Source of the DNA: Bryum argenteum | Taxonomy: Eukaryota; Streptophyta; Bryopsida; Bryales; Bryaceae | Assembly: GCA_037043015.1 (NCBI GenBank) | Contig: CM073324.1 | Location: forward strand, 14,839,013-14,903,012 | Length of the DNA: 64,000 bases | Direction: 5' to 3' | Part shown: one piece after another, positions 25,408 through 36,658 of the stretch | Layout: each line of letters starts with the position of its first letter | Position numbering within the stretch: position 1 is the first letter of the stretch | Made by a program: the position numbers and the translations under genes | Notes under the pieces: model-generated | What the model was told of the DNA's origin: nothing | Database searches by the model: none | Seen by the model: the letters and a program-made list of their open reading frames with translations, nothing else

Positions 25408-27990
25408 ATGAGCGTCCGGAATGGGGTGCTACTGGTGGTAGTGATCGTGGCCGTCACGGTGGGGGTGGCGGCTGGATTAAACTCCGAAGGCGTAGCGCTC
25501 CTAGCGTTCAAGAAGGCCATTTGGTCGGATCCGCAGGGAGCGTTTCGGAATTGGAATAGCTCTGATGCTACGCCGTGCCGTTGGAAGGGTGTCACTTGCG
25601 TGGCGGATCGCGTGGTGAGCTTCAACTTGTCGCGGCAGGCACTCGCGGGCACCATCGCGCCTCGCCTCGGCCAGCTACGGTACCCTCCTGACCTCATCAT
25701 CTCCAATAGTTTCCACTCGCGAGTATCATATGGTCCACAATTGTATCTGTGCCAGGCGTCTCACGGAGGTGAGCTTGGAATTCAACAAGCTGACGGGACC
25801 GATTCCGAAGGAGCTCTTCAAGTCAAACTTATCGCGCCTGCAGCTGTCGCAGAACGAGTTGACGGGAGTGATTCCAGCAGACTTGGGTCAGCAGCTGCGT
25901 GTGCTCGACCTGAGTGGCAACAATTTGACGGGCGCGTTGCCACAGGGGATCACTGCTTGCATTCGTTTTCGGAGGCTGGTGTTGAGCAGCAACAGAATTG
26001 GGGGTGTTATTCCGGTTGGCATAGGCGCGCTGCCGCTGGAGCGTCTGGACTTGTCCGAGAACCAGCTCTCGGGCTCCATCCCTGACGACTTCGGCAACCT
26101 CACTTCGCTACTGCCCCAGGTACTCTCACCTCTGACTTTGCAAATCATACGAATAGATTCACGATAACTGCAACCCAGTGTTTGAGCAGATTTGAGCCGT
26201 GCAGGTGCCGTTGAATCTTTCCAACAATTGTTTGTCCGGCGGGATTCCATCATCGCTAGCGAACCTGCAAAGAGTGGTTCTCGACTTGAGCAACAACAAT
26301 CTTTCCGGCCCCGTGCCATCCGCCTCTTACTTCCAGTCGCAGGGGCCTGTGGCGTACATTGGCAATGCCGCCCTCTGTGGCTCCCCTCTCAAGATCGGCT
26401 GCACTTCGCCTTCACCATCGTCATCCGTTATTGCGACGGCTGATGACCTGAGTGCGGAGCCGGCCCTGAGCACAGTGGTGGCGATTGCAGTAGGAAGCGG
26501 CATTCTGGGGCTGATGCTCATGGCCTCGTTCACGCTTTACTGCCTCATGAGCATCAGCAAATTGTCTGGGAAGAGTGATCATAGCATCCGAAGTTGTTGT
26601 TTGCGAGCTCCAGGATCCGATGACGAAGGAAATGACGAAGAAGTAGATGATGATGGTGCCAAATTGGTGCAGTTAAGCGGCGTTTATTCCTTCAATTTGG
26701 AGGAGCTCTTACGCGCTACCGCGTTCAAACTCGGGCGGAGCCCTGCAGGGATCGTGTACAAGGCCGTATTAGAGACTAAAAGTGTAGTTGCAGTGCGAAG
26801 GCTGGGCGATGGCGGAGAGCAGAAGCGGAAAGAGTTCGAGAGTGTAGTGAATTTTCTGGCTGGGATCACTCGGCATCCGAACGTTGTGAGCTTGCATTCG
26901 TTCTCCTGGACGCCGGAGGAGAAACTGCTCGTTTTCGATTACCTCCCCAACGGCAGCTTGGACACCGCCCTGCACGGTCAGGCAAATGATTCTCTTCCAA
27001 ATTTCCGATTCACATATAATCAATCCATATTCTTCCGACTGCCAATTGGTGCAGATCGAAGAACCTCTGACTGTTATGAGCTCTGCGATCGCAGGGAGGT
27101 CTGAGAAAGTGAAGGGGGCGCTCACATGGGACGCGCGAGTGCGAATCGCACGCGGGGTAGCGCAAGGAATTGCGCACATCCACGACTGGAAGTTCATTCA
27201 CGGCGACATCAAACCTGGAAACATTTTCCTCGACGTTTACTTCGAGCCTCAAGTAGCTGATGTGGGTCTTCAACAACTGCTCTCGCTCATGAAGCCAGAG
27301 CACCCCAACATCAAGGACTCGATTGCAGCGCGAGGTGATTCCGGGCGGAGCGCTTCCTCAGTGTCCCCTGCTCCAGGTCCGCATCTGCAATCTCATGCAT
27401 TCGCTTGATTCTCTAGAGATGGATTCAGATGATCATGGAGTGGCTGATCGATGTGGTTGCAGAGTCGGGGAGCTGGAGCTTGACGTGCATGAGTCCCCAG
27501 AAGGCAGCGGTGTGCGTGTCGGCGACGGTGGGGGTGATGTACCAAGCGCCGGAAGCAACGAGCCAACGTCGAGCGACGCAGAAGAGCGATGTGTACTCGT
27601 TCGGCGTGGTGCTGGTGGAGCTGCTCACGGGCCGGTCGCAGTTCAAGCAGATGGCGGCGGGGCAGCTGGACGTGGTGGCGTGGCTGCGCGCTGCGCTCGT
27701 GCAGAAGAAATCTCTGAGCCATATCTTCGACCCCACGTTGCTGATCGACACCGACGACGAGCGCCACTCCAGAATGATCGAATCCTTGCAGGTATCCTTT
27801 CCTCCTGCATCTTTGCCAATTGCATTTTGTTGAAGCGGCCATAGCCCTGTTGAAATCCAAGACACTCGTTTGACCACTGTCGGGGAGCACTGTGCAGGTA
27901 GCATTGGCTTGTATAGCGCCGCACCCCAACTCCCGTCCCAAAATGAAACAAGTGGCTGAGTTTTTTGAAGAGATTCATGCCACTTTGTGA
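25408..27990 (+). CDS. Leucine-rich-repeat receptor-like kinase, subfamily III type (ZAR1-like)
   Basis: A membrane receptor kinase. Six exons (25408-25679, 25756-26119, 26205-26981, 27055-27334, 27463-27791, 27898-27990) join in phase to 704 residues. An N-terminal signal peptide (about residues 1-28) precedes the LRRNT segment with WNSSDATPCRWKGVTC, then about seven LRRs (for example LRVLDLSGNNLTGALP), a C-terminal cap (NAALCGSPL) and one transmembrane helix near residues 301-329. The cytoplasmic kinase domain has a modified glycine loop (LGRSPAGIVYK), VAVRRL in place of the usual VAIK lysine, HGDIKPGN for HRD, DVG for DFG, then QAPE and SDVYSFGVVLVELLTG. The first two changes are common in this subfamily; DVG is less so. 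Intron 3 (26982-27054) fits only as a GC-AG intron of 73 bases. The start is the first ATG in frame. Confidence 0.88.
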
Positions 27991-28390
27991 CACGGTATGG
28001 TATTTCATCATACTCACATTTTTCTGATACTTGATGACCATCTGTGAAGAGGGAGCTTTTTTGAGTAGAATGGAGCCACATTAAACTTAGTGCAAATACT
28101 TAGTATACCCACCTTCTCAGTGAGAGAGGTCTTCAATGTTGACATGACAAGGTTTGTCAACAATTAGCAATGACAGTTTTCAGCTTAGAACACTCTTGCT
28201 ACTTGTGAAATATGATGTTGTTTGTTGAAATCAAGAAACCCTAGTATGTGAGTTCTTGAATTTACCCTCACTATTTGTATACATCACATTACTTATGTAC
28301 CCTCATGTATTATAAGTGTATTTAATCACACCTTGAAGTGTCGTAATTTTATATATAGTTTAATTTAACTCCCTGTGGTGAAGTGATATA

Positions 28391-28457
28391 ACAAAAAAAA
28401 AAAAAAAAAAAAAAAAAAGAAAAGAAAAAAAAGAAAAAGAAAGAAGAAGAAGAAGAA
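28391..28457 (+). repeat. Poly(A) tract grading into A/G-rich simple sequence
   Basis: A run of about 27 A residues is followed by AAAAG and then AAG/GAA repeats. It may be the tail of a retroposed sequence or a plain microsatellite. Its length is likely to be polymorphic. Confidence 0.8.
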
Positions 28458-28754
28458 GTGTATCTCAACATATTTAGGGTTGAACATTTGCCCAAAATCA
28501 ATTAGCTTGCAGAAATTTCAAATTACAATTTTATATTTTTCAAGTTTGTATTGGACTACATGCAATAGTGGTCCCTAAAAGAGACATGTATGCACTATTT
28601 AGATTTGTGATCAAATAAACTTTTCATACCTCTATTTATTTATTTTTTGCTAAGTAAGTGGCCTTTGAAATTAAGTTTCAATTTATCCGCATATGAAAAT
28701 TCAGCTTTTCCCAAGATTTGATGTGTTCCCTGCAACGTTGCTTTATCATACAAA

Positions 28755-28863
28755 ATTCCTATTCATTTGCTAGACATAATTTAGATGAGATGTACATTTG
28801 ATACAGTGATAGCATCTTAGATGTACATCTCATCTAAATTATATTTGACAAATGAATAGGAAT
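28755..28863. repeat. Long hairpin: 43-bp inverted arms around a ~23-bp loop
   Basis: The left arm 28755-28797 (begins ATTCCTATTCATTTG, ends GATGTACAT) is the near-perfect reverse complement of the right arm 28821-28863 (begins ATGTACATCTCATC, ends AATGAATAGGAAT). Weaker complementarity continues outward for another ~15 bp on both sides. This could be a small foldback/MITE or a hairpin RNA precursor. Nothing in the sequence alone separates the two. Confidence 0.8.
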
Positions 28864-29415
28864 ATTGTTTAATAAGACAATCCTCGTTCCGTGAAGGTAT
28901 AAAAATCAAGTGAAAGTGAATGTAATCCACCTAGGATCAAGAGCTTCAAGAGGCTAAGTTACCAAATTCTTGGCCTATAAAATACAACTTTATTTTCCTA
29001 TTGCAAGGGAAAAAAAACTTCTTTTTCTAGTTATAAACATTACATGATGAGGATTTGAATATGAGACTTAGTTCATTTCTACACAATCACTCTAAGTACA
29101 AAAAATCTTATGGTTACATGTTTAAAAATATGTCACATATTGGAAATTTTCACCTTGCATTGAAAGTACTCCACTTTACGGGAAAATGAGAGAGATGAGA
29201 CAATTTTACTTTGGAGCAATTTCACGTGGTTAAAGAAGTAGGATCGGCTACATATAGGGGAGGGGATCAATTACACTTTCAAACACACTAATATAGATAT
29301 CTAATGAGCCGAATTTGTCAAAGAGGGGCCCTCCAAATATCTAAAGATAGCTCCTCTTCAAGTCCTCCTACTTGTGTGCCTACCTAACTTCCACCCAAAA
29401 TATTATTTTCTTCGG

Positions 29416-29702
29416 TTACTCCTAAAGCTCCATGGTGTTTTTTGGAACCTTGAAATATCAAGGTTGTTATTTTATGCCTTTATGCACTCTCGTGGGTGTC
29501 AACCAATTTTTTATCTTTTTACCGTTGCATTTTTACCATTTAAGAGATCACAACATCCAAAGTTTGTCTCCCGTATTCTTTTGGACATTATGAAGATTGG
29601 TTTTGAAAATTTCGAAGGTTGCCTTTATATATTTGGTAAAATTTTTGGCTTAGTTCATTTTAGAACTTAAGTAGTGATTTAGTAATCAACAAAGTTTGAA
29701 AG

Positions 29703-29741
<39 letters not shown>

Positions 29742-29930
29742 AAAAAAAAAAACCTTTTTGAATTGCTCCATTTCGACTCGCAATCCAAGGATTATTCTAG
29801 GAGACTCAAAAATTGGAATTTGACTTTGCAAATTTTACCACACTTTGTTGTATAAGGTACACATAGTAAAAATCTTATGCAATATCACTTCTAACCCCAC
29901 ATCTAAACTGCCCAAAAATGCAAAATTCCA
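29416..29930 (-). mobile_element. Copy of the dispersed CCCCTAAA-ended repeat (inverted orientation)
   Basis: The stretch is the reverse-complement relative of 61490-62048. Shared passages include the ACTCAAAAATTGGAATTTGA neighbourhood near 29805, CTCGCAATCCAAGGAT and CACTTCTAACCCC. Its left end, TCCTAAAGCTCCATGGTG, resembles the terminal sequence of the copy at 48.5 kb. A run of about 40 A residues lies inside (29702-29739). The right border is unclear. Confidence 0.6.
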
Positions 29931-30411
29931 TTGTGGGTCTTAGGGCCGGTTTACACTACCATGGAGAAGTCCTCCGATTATGAATAATAGGGAACCTTTC
30001 AATTGTGATTGCTTGAAATTGTTACTTTTCACTAGCGAGTGTTTTGTCTACGGTCAAAAACACAATTTGGTGAACTTTTGGGATGGTAGATAACATGACA
30101 TGATTGACATGATGGCAACACTTTTTGGAGACGGAGTTCTCTAAAATAGTGATTTCTTGTCTTGCCTGAAGAGGCCGCTTTAGAAACCACTGTTCTAGAG
30201 AACTCCTTCTCAATAGATTAATTATTCTTCAATACTTACACTCAATTTCGTCCAAAGGATTTTGGTGCTGAGTGGTACGAAACTGCAACATGGCAAAGAA
30301 ATGAAAGGAGGGCTAAATAAATCAAGTTCTCTTGGTATGTGTTAGATTACTACATTACCCCGGCTTGTATTCATGGTACTTGTTGATTTCCTTCATCTCT
30401 GAAAGAGAGGA

Positions 30412-30775
30412 TAGATAGATAGATAGAAACTCCGGTCCCTTTCTAAGGGGTCGGCGTGAATGAAGTGTCCGTTTGTAATGCTAATATCCCGATGGCCACC
30501 GGACAAGGGAAAATTGGAACAATACTACTTCCCCCTCTCGAGGGTGGACACTATAACTACGCTAGTTTCTAGCCTAGTTACTAGTGCCTTGAAGATACTT
30601 GACATAGTATCCCCCTAAAAGGCTTTAAGGTACCCATACAACAAGGTCCAAAGACCCCCCACAATAGTTGGGTGGACTATAGTGGTGAGCACCTTGCCGG
30701 CATGGGGATTAGAACCCATGACCTCCTCATTGGGGGCCTAAGCCCTAACCATCAAGCCAAGGCTTGTGGTGCCTT
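30412..30775 (-). mobile_element. tRNA-derived SINE, apparently full length
   Basis: Read on the minus strand the element starts near 30775 with an internal RNA polymerase III promoter: A box TGGCTTGATGG (30749-30759) and B box GGTTCTAATCC (30706-30716), one base from the canonical GGTTCGAATCC, with a normal 32-bp spacing. A tRNA-unrelated body follows and the 3' end is a (TATC)n-type tail at about 30411-30427. It is flanked by TGAAAGAGAGGA (30400-30411) and TGAAGGAGAGGA (30776-30787), a 12-bp target-site duplication with one mismatch. SINEs are mobilised by LINE machinery and encode no protein. A second, 5'-truncated copy lies at 62578-62723. Confidence 0.85.
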
Positions 30776-31875
30776 TGAAGGAGAGGAAATACAAGGTAAG
30801 GGGAGGAAATATTATTTGTAATTTGATTTTTTATTTATTTTCCCAAGAGTAGAAACATGTTCGAGTGAAATGAAGTAAAGGGTTAAGAATATTGAAGATA
30901 TCAAAATCATTGCAACATAGGATTCATTGTATCAAAATTTTGAGTATAACGGTTAATTAGGAAGATGTGGTTTTTACCATGTATAGCAATCACCATGTAG
31001 AATAAGGTATTTATTATAGTTAACCTTCACCATTTGGTGAACTTTCCTTCACCGGCACCTAGACTTCTCCAATGAACTCCTCTACTAGACTTTTCTTTTC
31101 ATTGATTAAATTACGACTAGTCAAGACATTTTAAGAGATGATTTATTGGCTCTAATTCTTCTCCGGCATGTTCACCATTGGCCCCATATAACCATGTCTT
31201 GGGCAAGCAATCTTGACTAACCAGTGGCCTTCTCCACCGTAGTGTAAAGCGGCCCTCAAAGAGCTTTAGTGGTTACACTTGACTTTTGGGAGATTTCAAC
31301 ATACCTTTTGGAAATACTTTAAAACTAATAAACTTTTAGACTTAGAGCACTTTGGACTTTTGATATGATGAGGTGGAGTTTGGCACAAGGCACTATATAG
31401 TGGGACACTAATGAGGACCATTTGTGGAAGGGTGTGAATTTAGAAGGGTACTATACTTGACAACACATGTTTTGTGATTACATTTAGCCGCTAATACTCT
31501 TAGAGCCTCTCTGACCAAGCCATTTTTATTTGAGGGTGAGGGTCGCTGCCATGCAACTTAGAGACACTCGACATGTGAAAATAAAAGTCTTTTTATATTT
31601 TTAGAATGCGTGTTTGCCAAGAGGGCTTGGAAGCCTTCTTGATGATACGGGCCACTCTCTTTCTTATGTAAGGAGGATTCTTCCTTCGTTTTAGCTACAT
31701 CCTTTGTCCTCCATTCTTTGAGGAGTTACTTCTCTAACTAAATTGAGAGGAAGGATTTGATGGTGCGATCCACACATGTTGGCGAATCTATAATTTTCCT
31801 CCCTCATGAGGGAGCTTTGCTACACGACAATCCTAGGCAAAAGATGGGTCTGGTCAAGCATGGGCAAGCGTCCTA

Positions 31876-32310
31876 GGGCCCATTCCCATGTAAGACCCAT
31901 CCATGTAAAATTGAGAGGGTCTTAGTAAAATAAGACATTCCCATGCAACCCAATCTGTAATTAGTTTTATGGAAACCCATAATATTTCAAGAGCTTGCCA
32001 AGGGGAGGTGTCAGGTCTTTGAAATATTACGGGGTTCTGCAATACAAAGATAGTGTGCGACACTTGTCTATTGAGTATGTGAAAATAAGCAAGTGGTGAG
32101 TAGAGCTTTAGTCCTATACACTAGCAATTTAATCTTAGAATGGGGTGAGAGTGAGTTGGGCAAAAGCTTTGTCCACCACTTGCTTATTATCAAGAATGAG
32201 GGGTCCGCTTTGGAAGCAACATGTAATATGCACCTTCTAAAATGGCCCGTGAAAGAGTATAGGTAGCTACAGTGAAAATGGGGGGACGGGTCTTACATGG
32301 GAATGGACCC
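31876..32310. mobile_element. MITE-like element with 23-bp terminal inverted repeats
   Basis: GGGCCCATTCCCATGTAAGA (start of the 23-bp left end, 31876-31898) is repeated in inverted form at 32288-32310 with 22 of 23 positions matching. The ~435 bp between has no coding capacity. This is the structure of a miniature inverted-repeat transposable element. No convincing target-site duplication was found. Confidence 0.7.
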
Positions 32311-32439
32311 TCTTGGGGATTGGAAGATTTCAAATATGTTCTTAAGAGTTAAAATTAGAAGGTAAAAACAACAAAAAAGAAAAAAAAGAAAAAAAACTAA
32401 TGTCCAGGCTCGGGAAGAAAGGTCCGGTACCGACGCACG

Positions 32440-32452
32440 ATTAGGGTTAGGG
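32440..32452 (-). promoter_or_regulatory. Telo-box-like promoter motif upstream of RPL10A
   Basis: ATTAGGGTTAGG, the complement of AAACCCTAA-type telo-boxes, lies about 110 bp before the RPL10A start codon. Telo-boxes are characteristic of plant ribosomal-protein and translation-factor promoters. A second block, TTAGGGTTAGGGTT (32829-32842), sits near the end of intron 1. Confidence 0.6.
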
Positions 32453-32560
32453 GCTCCTCCCTCCGAAGTACGAGAACCCCCTCTGGTGATTTATCCTCTC
32501 CCTCTTTCCGCACCTCAGCGTCTGCTCGCTTCATCTCTTTGTGTCGATTCTGTTACAACC

Positions 32561-33887
32561 ATGAGGTTCGTGTTGCTGCCCTAAGATGCTCCAAAAGCGC
32601 TTCTCTCTTATTAGTGTCGGTACCATGGAATTGTCGTCGCGCGGTCCACCCAGCCGCGGGCGGAGAGCGGCGATGCTCTCCCCAAATGGGTACCTGGGTC
32701 TCCACCCGGGGGAGTGACCTTCTCTTCTTTCGAAGAGGAATGAACTCTGTCCTCGTCTTCGTCTTACTGATCGCTATATTTCAAGGTATGAGTAGTGCCA
32801 TCATGGGACGAGTTTTTGTTTGTTATAGTTAGGGTTAGGGTTCTAACGGCATGTTCTGGGATGCAGTAAGCTTCAGAGCGATGTCCTCCGGGAGGCGATC
32901 TCCCAGATTACTGCGGCCGCCAAGGAGAAGAACCGCAAGTTCACGGAGACCGTGGAGCTTCAGATTGGTCTGAAGAACTATGACCCGCAGAAAGACAAAC
33001 GTTTCAGTGGCTCCGTGAAGTTGCCGCACATTCCTCGTCCTAAGATGAGGGTGTGTATGCTCGGTGACGCCCAGCACGTTGAGGAGGTATATTCCCATCC
33101 ATCATCATGATTAAAGTTACTTAAGCTACCAGTCTCCTTTGTTTTTCTAGTCTTCTTATACAAAGTGAATGAAGTCGCCACGCGAATGTATCTCATGGAA
33201 TTGGATGGTCGAAGATCCTAGCTATGTGTAATCGCCCTGGCTGTACGTGATGTAAAGCTGTCCATTTCTGCTCTTGTTTCTTTTAACCAGTTCCTTCAAA
33301 TTGTATGATCAATCAACTGTTTTCAAGTGGTTAAATGGAATCTTTGGCATGAGCAGGCGAACAAGATCAACATGGAGTGTATGGACGTCGAGAGCCTGAA
33401 AAAAATGAACAAGAACAAGAAGCTGGTCAAGAAGCTAGCCAAGAAGTACCACGCTTTTTTGGCGTCTGAGTCTGTGATCAAGCAGATTCCAAGGTTGCTT
33501 GGGCCTGGTTTGAACAAGGCAGGAAAGTTTCCTGCTCTAGTGTCACACCAGGAGTCGCTTGAGGCCAAGATGATGGAGACCAAGGCTATGGTGAAGTTTC
33601 AGTTGAAGAAAGTTCTGTGCATGGGTGTGGCCATCGGAAACTGCGAAATGGAAGAGAAGCAGATCTTCCAAAACACTCAAATGAGTGTGAACTTCCTCGT
33701 TTCTTTGCTGAAGAAGAACTGGCAGAATGTAAGTGGATGGACCCTATTTGTTTTTTCTTGATGGAAATCTGACACAGTTCTCGCTCTATTTCTACAGGAG
33801 GATCATGTCTGACTTTCTCTTATGTGTTTGCAGGTTCGTGTGTTGTATCTGAAGACTACCATGGGGTCCCCTGTTCGTATCTACTAG
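32561..33887 (+). CDS. RPL10A: 60S ribosomal protein L10a (uL1)
   Basis: A structural protein of the L1 stalk of the large cytosolic ribosomal subunit, which guides release of deacylated tRNA. Four coding exons: 32561-32565 (only ATGAG), 32867-33086, 33357-33728 and 33834-33887, all GT-AG, 216 residues, exactly the family length. Diagnostic segments are [45 protein letters not shown] and the C-terminus [12 protein letters not shown]. The five-base first coding exon followed by a completed Ser codon is needed to give the expected MSKLQSD start. Telo-box motifs upstream and in intron 1 fit co-regulation with other ribosomal-protein genes. No irregularities are seen. Confidence 0.96.
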
Positions 33888-34984
33888 GCATGCTTTTTGT
33901 AGACTTTTATGCCTTCATACGGTTTTGTGTAACAACAATTTTAGATCTTTAGGCTTTTATGCCTTCATACGACTTACATTGTGACTCATATTTTTTGATC
34001 TGAGTGACCCGCCAATTTTGCACATAGTTCTAGTTCATTAGAAGTGTCCGTATTTGCTAATCGTGTTACTGGTTGGGCATTGCAGTCTGCTACGAATAGT
34101 GTGTAGTGCTATCTTGTCTAGTGCAACGAACTATTTTCAGTCGTGATGACTCATTGTTCCCACAGTTTTTGTTGAATTGCACATGGGAGAAAGAATTTTT
34201 TCGTTTATATGATTTTCATAGAAAATTGCATATGACATCCTTAACCCTTATTGTCGCTTGGGGTCTGGTCAGCCCCTTTGCTTCACAATTCCTCATACTT
34301 TGGAGTCCCCCCAAACTGCGGTATATGTGCTTTATATTCTCAGAATTTGCCTAAAATAAATAAGATTGCAGGAACTTAAGAAATGCACCAAAGTTTGAGA
34401 TTATACTCTTTCTCAAGTTTTGTTTTTTTACTTGGAAATAAGGTTTCTAGGCATGATTTTACTTTTTGGATCCCTCATTCAATTATTCATCACATGTCAT
34501 TTCATCACAACTTCATCCCTCATTCAATTATTCATCACAACTTCATGTGAAATTTTAAGCATTTCTTTAGGTTTTATAGGTCGCATGAGGGTAAAATTTG
34601 CACAGAGATGTTCTAAACTCACTTCCTAACAAAAACTCAAAGAGCTATGGTTCTAATTTACTCTTAAACTTGATTTTATGGGCTCGTGAAAAACTTCAAG
34701 CCCATTTTTGCAGCATGGAAAACAACCTTTTTAAAAAGAAAGTTTAAATGTAATGATCTCAGAAGGAATTTGAAACGAAGTTTTGGTACACACATATATG
34801 GACAAGTTAGATCTAAGATCATATTGTTACATACTTTAGATTACGTCTACAGTTGAAATTTTTTGTCTTGCATTTATCTTGAAAGAGGCTAATTTTGAAG
34901 AGTTTTGGCATATTTGGGGGATTTCGACTTTAGGGGTTAAAGTGGGACTAAATTAATAATTACTTCCTAAATTAATTAATATTT

Positions 34985-35010
34985 ACTTCGTTGTGAATCG
35001 ACAACGAAGT
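34985..35010. repeat. Short perfect hairpin (10-bp arms, 6-bp loop)
   Basis: ACTTCGTTGT (34985-34994) and ACAACGAAGT (35001-35010) are exact inverted repeats around GAATCG. It is not followed by a T-run and lies in noncoding DNA, so no function is assigned. Confidence 0.6.
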
Positions 35011-36598
35011 AGCTCACATTCTACTACAAAAGCATTCCGCATTCCATTACAATAAGAATTCAATAGACTGTGAACCGGTTTGATAAGCATTGCATCCGAT
35101 AAGTGGAAACATTACATAACATTACAAAATGCCAGATGACGAAAGCATTCTTGCTACCAGTTGATATAGGACTCTAAACTGTAACCGTCCGGGAACTGCC
35201 TTGTATCTGCTACGTCCAGCTGTCATGACGGATGAAGTCGTGACAACTTCCTAAATTATTAATCATTCACCCACAAACACGGCTTACCTCTCCTGTGGCC
35301 GACTATGATTAGAAAGTGTACACCAATCCACTTATCCACCCTTTGTCACCGTTATCCAAGGGATGTATGCATGTAGGGTAAAACTAACAATTTAATATCA
35401 ACAATCGTGAAAGGCATAGCAAATGGAGGAAGATGCCTCCTATCAAGTACTAGCAATGGCCACCTTGTAATTGGAAAGTTTGATTACACCCTAAACTTTG
35501 ATCAAGGAAAGGGAATAGGGCAAGGTGGAACTCTACTTCAAAGGAGAAGGTGACTCTTACAACATCCCTATTTGGTGGGATTGGAGACATTAGGTACTTC
35601 ATTATTTTTTTGGGTTAACTTCTACTTTGCAAAAGTTCAGTGAGTTGAGAACCACATCCAATTTTTAGAACCTTGTTTGGATTCATAGATTGTTTGCAAT
35701 AAGCCTTTAAGCACAAACCGGGCAAGGTTTCCTCAATGTTAATAAACTTACTATTTTGGGAAACTAATATTGTTCCTCTTAGATTATTGGTGGCCTTTCG
35801 TTTTTTATATTATATGATATGTTATTTTAGCCAATCACAACAATACCCAACTACTAATAATAGCAAATGTATTTTCTAGTAATTTTCAAAATTTTACCCT
35901 CTTTTATGCATTGCAAATCAACAATTACTATTTTAAGAAACTTAAACGTAATCATGTCATGTAAAGATTACGGTCTTCATGTTTCCTTTTGAGCAAAACT
36001 TCATAAGAATTACCAAAAGCATATTTTATAACACATTTAAGTTTTTCTCGAAACCCCTTTGGCCTTTAGGAGTTCATGGCAAAGTCCAAGTAGAATTGTT
36101 GTCATACATCCTTATGACCTCTGCACAAGAAGATTTCGCAATCAAGTAGCACTCAAGAATGCAAGAGCGAAACCCTACTACTTCATCGTTCATCATCCCC
36201 CAAAATATTGATCGAGGTTGCACTTAAAGATTGTGAAGCGGGCAGGGCGAACACGGCTGCGGCACGCAACAAGTACCATGTGAGTTGTTTCCTAGCCACT
36301 GAGTGCGGTAGCGTAAGGTTGGTAAGTAGCAGCGAGCCTAGTAAGAGTCGTGGCAGGGCGAGCCCTGCTCGCTATACAACGTAGCAAGTCAGTCGAGCGG
36401 CAAGGCTGCCACCTTCTAAGACGTGCCTCCTGTCTTCTAGCAAAAGCTTCTCACCTCCTAGAATTCTAGCCCAAGGAAGCTATTAACAGTATTCATTCTT
36501 CTAAACACTGTTCGTATTGCCGTTGTTAAGTTCATGAAGTGCAACATGTGAATGAGGTTACTCTATCAATAAAATTTAGAGTGTCACTAACCTCCTCT

Positions 36599-36658
36599 GC
36601 AAGAGAGCCATCAAAAAGTGTCAAAATTGCAAGAGAGCCATCAAAAAGTGTCAAAATT
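36599..36658 (+). repeat. Perfect direct duplication of a 30-bp unit
   Basis: The unit starting GCAAGAGAGCCATC and ending TCAAAATT occurs twice head to tail without a mismatch, which suggests a recent local duplication. Confidence 0.85.

Larger units (their letters stand above)
27991..32439. other. Transposon-rich intergenic region
   Basis: No host gene is seen in 4.4 kb. It contains a poly(A)-rich tract, a long hairpin, a copy of a dispersed repeat, a tRNA-derived SINE and a MITE-like element, each listed separately. The remaining DNA is AT-rich with short, unrecognised open frames. Confidence 0.6.

Noticed and set aside
30700-30775. A tRNA gene on the minus strand
   Set aside because: The A and B boxes are present, but the acceptor and anticodon arms do not form a cloverleaf. 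The element continues into a SINE body with a tail and target duplications.
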